Shown: positions 58,601-64,000 of the stretch, piece by piece
Layout of the letters: each line of letters starts with the position of its first letter
Numbering within the stretch: the stretch's first letter is position 1
Source: Amphibalanus amphitrite
Lineage: Eukaryota; Arthropoda; Thecostraca; Balanomorpha; Balanidae
DNA length: 64,000 nt
Assembly: GCF_019059575.1 (NCBI RefSeq)
Contig: NW_024881671.1
Location: 496,001-560,000 of the forward strand
Reading direction: 5' to 3'
Notes under the pieces: model-generated
The model's input: only the letters and a program-made list of their open reading frames with translations
Databases searched by the model: none
What the model was told of the DNA's origin: nothing
Translations under genes and position numbers: made by a program

Positions 58601-61600
58601 AAAGCACGTGAATCAGCCGCATTCCTGTGTGGCGCGCAATGCTGAAGAGATATGTGTTTCCGCGGGTATCTCGCAAGCCCTAAGAGAAAAAGCTCGCTGC
58701 AAAAACTGAGCACTTCAAAAAACCCGCAATCCTACTCAAATGGTATATTAAACAAGATATCTTGGCTCGCTCCGCGTCGCTTTGGCAATCAAAGTATGAG
58801 GGAGAAAATTTGGGATCGATTGGTGTTCGTCCCGTGTTAATCGGACGTCTAGAAGCTTAGATATTCACGAAAAACTTGTTGAACTTGCAAAAGTACTTGG
58901 TACTTGCTTGGTACTTGCCAAAGTACTCGGTACTTGCCAAAGTACTTGGTACTCGCTTGGTATTTGCATAAGTACTCGGTATTTGCCAAAGTACTTGGTA
59001 CTTGCTTGGTATTTGCATAAGTACTTGGTACTTGCTTGGTACTTGTAAAAGTACTTGGTACTTGCTTGGTACTTGCGAAAGTACTTGGTACTTGCACTCG
59101 CCCCCCCCGTTCCCCCGACTCTACTCCCACACCTACCCCCTCGGGATAATTCCGGGTTCGTCGGGTAGGAAAACTTGCCACTCTACCCCCTCCCCCCCCC
59201 CACACACACAGAGCCATTTGGTATCGATCGGTGTTTATCCCGTGTCAATCGGTCGTCAATAAGCCGAGATATGCACGGCGAATTATTTCAATCGGCGTCG
59301 ATCAGAATCTTCAGAACGGAGGGACCCACACTCATTTCTGGCCGTATCTCACTTTTCCGAGATGTACGTCAAACTACGTATTTAAAACTACATATTCTAA
59401 GGCCGAATCTTCAAACTGGGGGTACCTCAGACCGTGGGAACGACTCGGCTCAGCACTGCCGCACGCGCATTCAGCGGCGGGTTGTCGATTTTTCGAGTGT
59501 CGGCTGCCGATCTCCCGAGAGCCGGCCACCTGTCAGCCGCCGCTCGGCTCTGTGTTAAGCATATGGGGACGGCGAATTTCTCCCGGAGGGAAGCACCTCG
59601 CTCACAAAAGCACGTGAATCAGCCGCATTCCTGTGTGGCGCGCAATGCTGAAGAGATATGTGTTTCCGCGGGTATCTCGCAGGCCCTAACAGGAAAAGCT
59701 CGCTGCAAAAACTGAGCGTTTCAAATAACGCCAAATCCTAGTCAAATGGATATTTAAACAAGATATCTTGGCTCGCTCCGCGTCGCTTTGGCCATAAAAA
59801 GATTCGGGAGAAAATTTGGGATCGAATGGTGTTTTTCCGGTGACGATCGGACGTCTAGAAGCTTCGATATTGGCGAAAAACTTGCTGAACTTGCAAAAGT
59901 ACTTGGTACTTGCTTGGTACTTGCCAAAGTACTCGGTACTTGCCAAAGTACTTGGTACTTGCTTGGTATTTGCATAAGTACTCGGTATTTGCCAAAGTAC
60001 TTGGTATTTGCTTGGTATTTCCATAAGTACTTGGTACTTGGTACTTGCGAAAGTACTTGGTACTTGCACTCGCCCCCCCCGTTCCCCCGACTCTACTCCC
60101 ACACCTACCCCCTCGGGATAATTCCGGGTTCGTCGGGTAGGAAAACTTGCCACTCTACTCCCCCCCCCCCACAGAGCCATTTGGTATCGATCGGTGTTGA
60201 TCCCGTGTCAATCGGTCGTCAATAAGCCGAGATATGCACGGCGAATTATTTCAATCGGCGTCGATCAGAATCTTCAGAACGGAGGGACCCACACTCATTT
60301 CTGGCCGTATCTCACTTTTCCGAGATGTACGTCAAACTACGTATTTAAAACTACATATTCTACAGCCGAATCTTCAAACTGGGGGTACCTCAGACCGTGG
60401 GAACGACTCGGCTCAGCACTGCCGCACGCGCATTCAGCGGCGGCTTGTCGATTTTTCGAGTGTCGGCTGCCGATCTCCCGAGAGCCGGCCACCTGTCAGC
60501 CGCCGCTCGGCTCTGTGTTAAGCATATGGGGACGGCGAATTTCTCCCGGAGGGAAGCACCTCGCTCACAAAAGCACGTGAATCAGCCGCATTCCTGTGTG
60601 GCGCGCAATGCTGAAGAGATATGTGTTTCCGCGGGTATCTCGCAAGCCCTAAGAGAAAAAGCTCGCTGCAAAAACTCAGCGCTTCAAAAAACCCGCAATC
60701 CTACTCAAATGGATATTTAAACAAGATATCTTGGCTCGCTCCGCGTCGCGTTGGCCATAAAATGATTAAGGAGAAAATTTGGGACCGATTGGTGTTTGTC
60801 CCGTGTTGATCGGGCGTCTAGAAGCTTAGATATTCGCGAAACCGCGTCGCGTTGGCCATAAAATGATTAAGGAGAAAATTTGGGACCGATTGGTGTTTGT
60901 CCCGTGTTGATCGGGCGTCTAGAAGCTTAGATATTCGCGAAAAACTTGTTGAACTTGCCAAAATACCTGCCATGCCAGCTTGCTGTATCACCTGCTACTT
61001 GGTAATGTACTGAAAACTTGCTAATGTACTGAAAACCTGCCAAAGGTATTTACTTGCCTAAATACCGCAAAGAAACTTGTTGCTTTCCGACGTTTAAATC
61101 AGACGTCGTTAAAAACTTTTCAAATTTCCCTTGGTCGCAGTTTGTTTTGATTTGTTTTCAATGAATTGTTTGCAATTTGAGTTTTGTTTAATTCCAATTC
61201 GTATATTAATTCACCTATCTATCTTGTCTCTTATTTGTTGCGTCCTACCTATCAAGCGATTACACTTACGTTGAAAGAGCCGGTGGGTGGTTATAATGCA
61301 ATACCCTGCACGGTGAACAGCTTGCGAGTTTTGCAGCGGTGCGATTGCTGGGGCTTATCGCTGACTGAAAAGGGTAAATACAGTAAATACAGATGGTTGT
61401 GTTGGATCCCTTTGCTTTTGCCCAACATTCAGCGTTGGAATTGTGGCTTTATCGTCTCTCTTATTAAAGTTATTAAACTTTTTGTAGATTCGTCAGGTTT
61501 GAAGCGACGCGCGGGGCGACATGCCTCTGGCGGCCGCACGCGGAACTACCGCGCACGGCGGCTCTGGCCGGACGACTGCACAGGTGGCAGCACCTGCCCA

Positions 61601-61857
61601 CATTGCACACCGCCGCCGGGCCGGCCGGTGGAATTTTCCAGCCGTCGGCCGGCCGGTGGCCGGCGAATTTCTCCCGGAGGGAAGCACCTCGCTCACAAAA
61701 GCACGTGAATCAGCCGCATTCCTGTGTGGCGCGCAATGCTGAAGAGATATGTGTTTCCGCGGGTATCTCGCAGGCCCTAACAGGAAAAGCTCGCTGCAAA
61801 AACTGAGCACTTCAAAAAACCCGAAATCCTACTCAAATGGATATTTAAATAAATAAA
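55675..61857. repeat. array of ~1-kb tandem repeats
   Basis: The landmark GGCTCGCTCCGCGTCGC recurs near 57760, 58765, 59768 and 60733 (with variants near 55685 and 56906), giving units of about 0.85-1.0 kb. Each core unit holds a GTACTTGGTACTTGC minisatellite (57030-57255, 57885-58095, 58885-59098, 59895-60068), a poly-C tract, and a block with CGAGAGCCGGCCACCTGTC. The outer parts (about 55675-56440 and 60720-61510) resemble each other more than the core, so the array is bracketed by a related pair. Open frames on both strands are repeat shadows. Confidence 0.85.
60741..60942. repeat. perfect 101-bp tandem duplication
   Basis: 60741-60841 is repeated without visible difference at 60842-60942, inside the last unit of the 1-kb array. 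The lack of differences points to a very recent event or an assembly artefact. Confidence 0.9.
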
Positions 61858-62424
61858 TAAACAACAAATCTACTAGGTTCCTTCGGCCTTCCAGTTCCTT
61901 CAACACCTATGCGAAAAGCAAACATTTAAATACACTGTGGTTCACACACGTTTTACCAGTCATTTGAATAGTTCCTGTGCTCGTTTCCTCTACATACATA
62001 TTTGAGATCTAGCGAGCTAAATCTAAATCGGAACTGCCATGACGTCATTTGAATAGGTCTAATTTCAAAAGGATTTAGATATACTTTACCAACAACCTTG
62101 ATCCGAGCGCTGCGATCTTTTTGTTTACGCCAGCCCGCGCGGGAAGCGAGAGAGTGTGATTGGGTGCTAGGTCGTGTGCGTCGGGTGGTTCTCTCTTCTG
62201 CTAGACAGAGACATACTCTTATTGGAAATTGAACTGGGTGTTGTGCTGTGTGCCAGTGTCTTTATGGCCAATTGATGCATAGACGCAATGGTGAATGCCA
62301 CGTAATCCGCCTGGCTGCCTGCGTCGTGAAACTTGGCGCAGCGGCAGGATGTCTTCTATCCGGCCCCGGGGATGTGGCGCCTCAGCAGCCTGGCAATTGA
62401 TGTGCCCGACTTGTCTTGATGAAC
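61858..62424. other. intergenic, no gene recognised
   Basis: Unique sequence between the 1-kb array and the 19-bp minisatellite. A frame opening at 62295 runs into the minisatellite and is not believed. Confidence 0.5.
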
Positions 62425-63070
62425 GCCAGAAGACGATGGAGACGCCAGAAGACGATGGAGACGCCAGAAGACGATGGAGACGCCAGAAGACGATGGAGAC
62501 GCCAGAAGACGATGGAGACGCCAGAAGACGATGGAGACGCCAGAAGACGATGGAGACGCCAGAAGACGATGGAGACGCCAGAAGACGATGGAGACGCCAG
62601 AAGACGATGGAGACGCCAGAAGACGATGGAGACGCCAGAAGACGATGGAGACGCCAGAAGACGATGGAGACGCCAGAAGACGATGGAGACGCCAGAAGAC
62701 GATGGAGACGCCAGAAGACGATGGAGACGCCAGAAGACGATGGAGACGCCAGAAGACGATGGAGACGCCAGAAGACGATGGAGACGCCAGAAGACGATGG
62801 AGACGCCAGAAGACGATGGAGACGCCAGAAGACGATGGAGACGCCAGAAGACGATGGAGACGCCAGAAGACGATGGAGACGCCAGAAGACGATGGAGACG
62901 CCAGAAGACGATGGAGACGCCAGAAGACGATGGAGACGCCAGAAGACGATGGAGACGCCAGAAGACGATGGAGACGCCAGAAGACGATGGAGACGCCAGA
63001 AGACGATGGAGACGCCAGAAGACGATGGAGACGCCAGAAGACGATGGAGACGCCAGAAGACGATGGAGAC
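62425..63070. repeat. 34 identical copies of a 19-bp unit
   Basis: GCCAGAAGACGATGGAGAC repeated 34 times (646 bases) with no difference I could see. Because 19 is not a multiple of three, each frame cycles through all three registers and reads a 19-residue repeat. All forward frames stay open, which creates 211-294 codon open frames that need not be coding. Confidence 0.97.
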
Positions 63071-63224
63071 TATCGTCAGTACTCAGTTCCAGTTAGAGCC
63101 TGGAGTTGAAGGTGCCGCGGAGTGTGGACTTGCTAGTCGCTGGGCCATCAATCATGCTCAGCAGCCAGGTCAGTCCTGATCGAGGGTCACCAGAATAGAA
63201 AACGCAATGGTCCGTCGACGCTAG

Positions 63225-63775
63225 CCCTCGCCGACACAGGGGGGAGGGGTGATGCACCCCCCCCCCTAAAGCTTTTCGCGAATAGCTCACGTAAAAAGCG
63301 GCCGATCGCGACGAATCTTTCAGTACCCTTGCGTCGATTAATTTTACACCTACCCTAAAAATTTCATGACCCTGACCCAAATGACCTTTGACCTGTGACC
63401 TCCTTTTCGAGACCATGTTCGGCCGGAATCACGATTCGGCGACGTCGGCTCGCGTAAGCCGCGCGTTTGCAGTCTTTTCGTGGTTTCAATTTCAAACGTT
63501 CAAACATGTTCTTTGATGTTGCTCCAATGCATTAGGGTGGATGTCAAGGTCACATGAAGGTCAGATCAGGTCATTGAACATCATCGGCTTCCTCTCGTCT
63601 TGTGCAACACGCTCGTTTTTTTTTTCCGCGAAGCTCTAGCTCGATCACAATCAGGGGCCAAACGCGAGGGGGGAGGGTCGTACTACCCCCCTCCCCAGGC
63701 AGTAGGTATATTTCTACCTACCCCCCTTGTGCCGTCGAAGGACGCAAAATGCCAAATGGCCTGTGCCGGCGAGGG
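63225..63775. mobile_element. short CCCTCGCC element flanked by CTAG
   Basis: Ends CCCTCGCCGACACAGGGGGG and CTGTGCCGGCGAGGG, flanked by CTAG (63221-63224, 63776-63779) instead of TTAA. Subterminal palindromes GGGGTGATGCACCCC-like (left) and GGGTCGTACTACCCCCC-like (right). AGGTCA half-sites inside. Non-coding. Confidence 0.75.
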
Positions 63776-63779
63776 CTAG

Positions 63780-64000
63780 TGATTCTTTTGTTTTTGCGAC
63801 GAGATCTCATTCCGTTCAAAATTGCGAATCAAATTAATTGGACGACGAGGATCATGAAACTCGCAGCTACTCCGTTACAATGACCTTCATTCAGGTCAAA
63901 GTCAAGGTTAAAGGAGGGGAAAGCGCAAAAGTGCCAGCAGATATTGTCCGATTTTTTAAACGCTAGCGCCAAAATGTAGCCCATGGGAAGTTGTCACCGC
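63780..64000. other. window end, nothing recognised
   Basis: Short stretch with some AGGTCA-like sequence (near 63890-63910) that may belong to another TTAA-type element running off the window. Confidence 0.4.

Noticed and set aside
55675-61510. Outer blocks of the 1-kb array read as long terminal repeats of a retroelement
   Set aside because: No primer site, polymerase or capsid-type coding sequence lies between them and no target duplication is seen; the core is tandem repeat.
62295-63179. 294-codon open frame
   Set aside because: Openness follows from a stop-free 19-mer repeated 34 times. Start and flanks show no gene-like features, so it is listed as a repeat only.

Overview
This is an animal nuclear window, most likely from an arthropod and perhaps a crustacean. 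The evidence is spliced genes with GT-AG introns, a short TTAGG block (the arthropod telomere pentamer) at 48.75 kb, and a very high load of small DNA transposons. Species cannot be read from the sequence. I saw no CRISPR array, no convincing rRNA or tRNA, and no LTR retroelement, Polinton or capsid gene.

The one gene that can be assembled with confidence is an r-opsin-class opsin on the + strand, 23132-54206. It has ten coding exons and nine GT-AG introns, and the joined frame is open for 418 residues. It carries the retinal lysine (K324), an NPIIY motif, the r-opsin Y at the bovine-113 position, the E181-equivalent counterion and a paired Cys. ERR stands where D/ERY is usual and HNK where HPK is usual. 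The gene covers 31 kb because transposons have swollen its introns. A second, unidentified gene probably ends at 2721, where a short last exon is followed by a poly(A) signal.

Layout. 0.1-0.9 kb: (TAGGG)n satellite. 2.6-3.0 kb: putative last exon of an upstream gene. 5.4-8.2 kb: an inverted-repeat element holding a small MITE and a TTAA element. 9.2-10.6 kb: a second TTAA element with a long (TA)n. 11.7-21.4 kb: transposon X copy 1, interrupted by a foldback element that itself carries a Harbinger-like element, and by a TTAA element. 23.1-54.2 kb: the opsin gene. Intron 1 holds a 61-bp minisatellite, intron 2 a keyword MITE, and intron 4 a nest up to four levels deep (TTAA element > X copy 2 > hAT and TTAA element > keyword MITE). 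Intron 5 holds a Mutator-like element built from 15-16 bp modules, and intron 8 holds two further TTAA-type elements. 55.7-61.9 kb: an array of ~1-kb tandem repeats. 62.4-63.1 kb: 34 identical copies of a 19-mer. 63.2-63.8 kb: a last TTAA-type element.

Because X is present twice in opposite orientation with different insertions, each copy preserves the empty site of the other's insertions. Target-site duplications can therefore be read directly: TTGG for the foldback, TTAA for two elements, and an 8-bp duplication for the hAT. The main oddities are repeated expansions of splice-junction sequence inside the opsin gene, and several transposon families that keep common ends while swapping an internal 'keyword' or palindrome.
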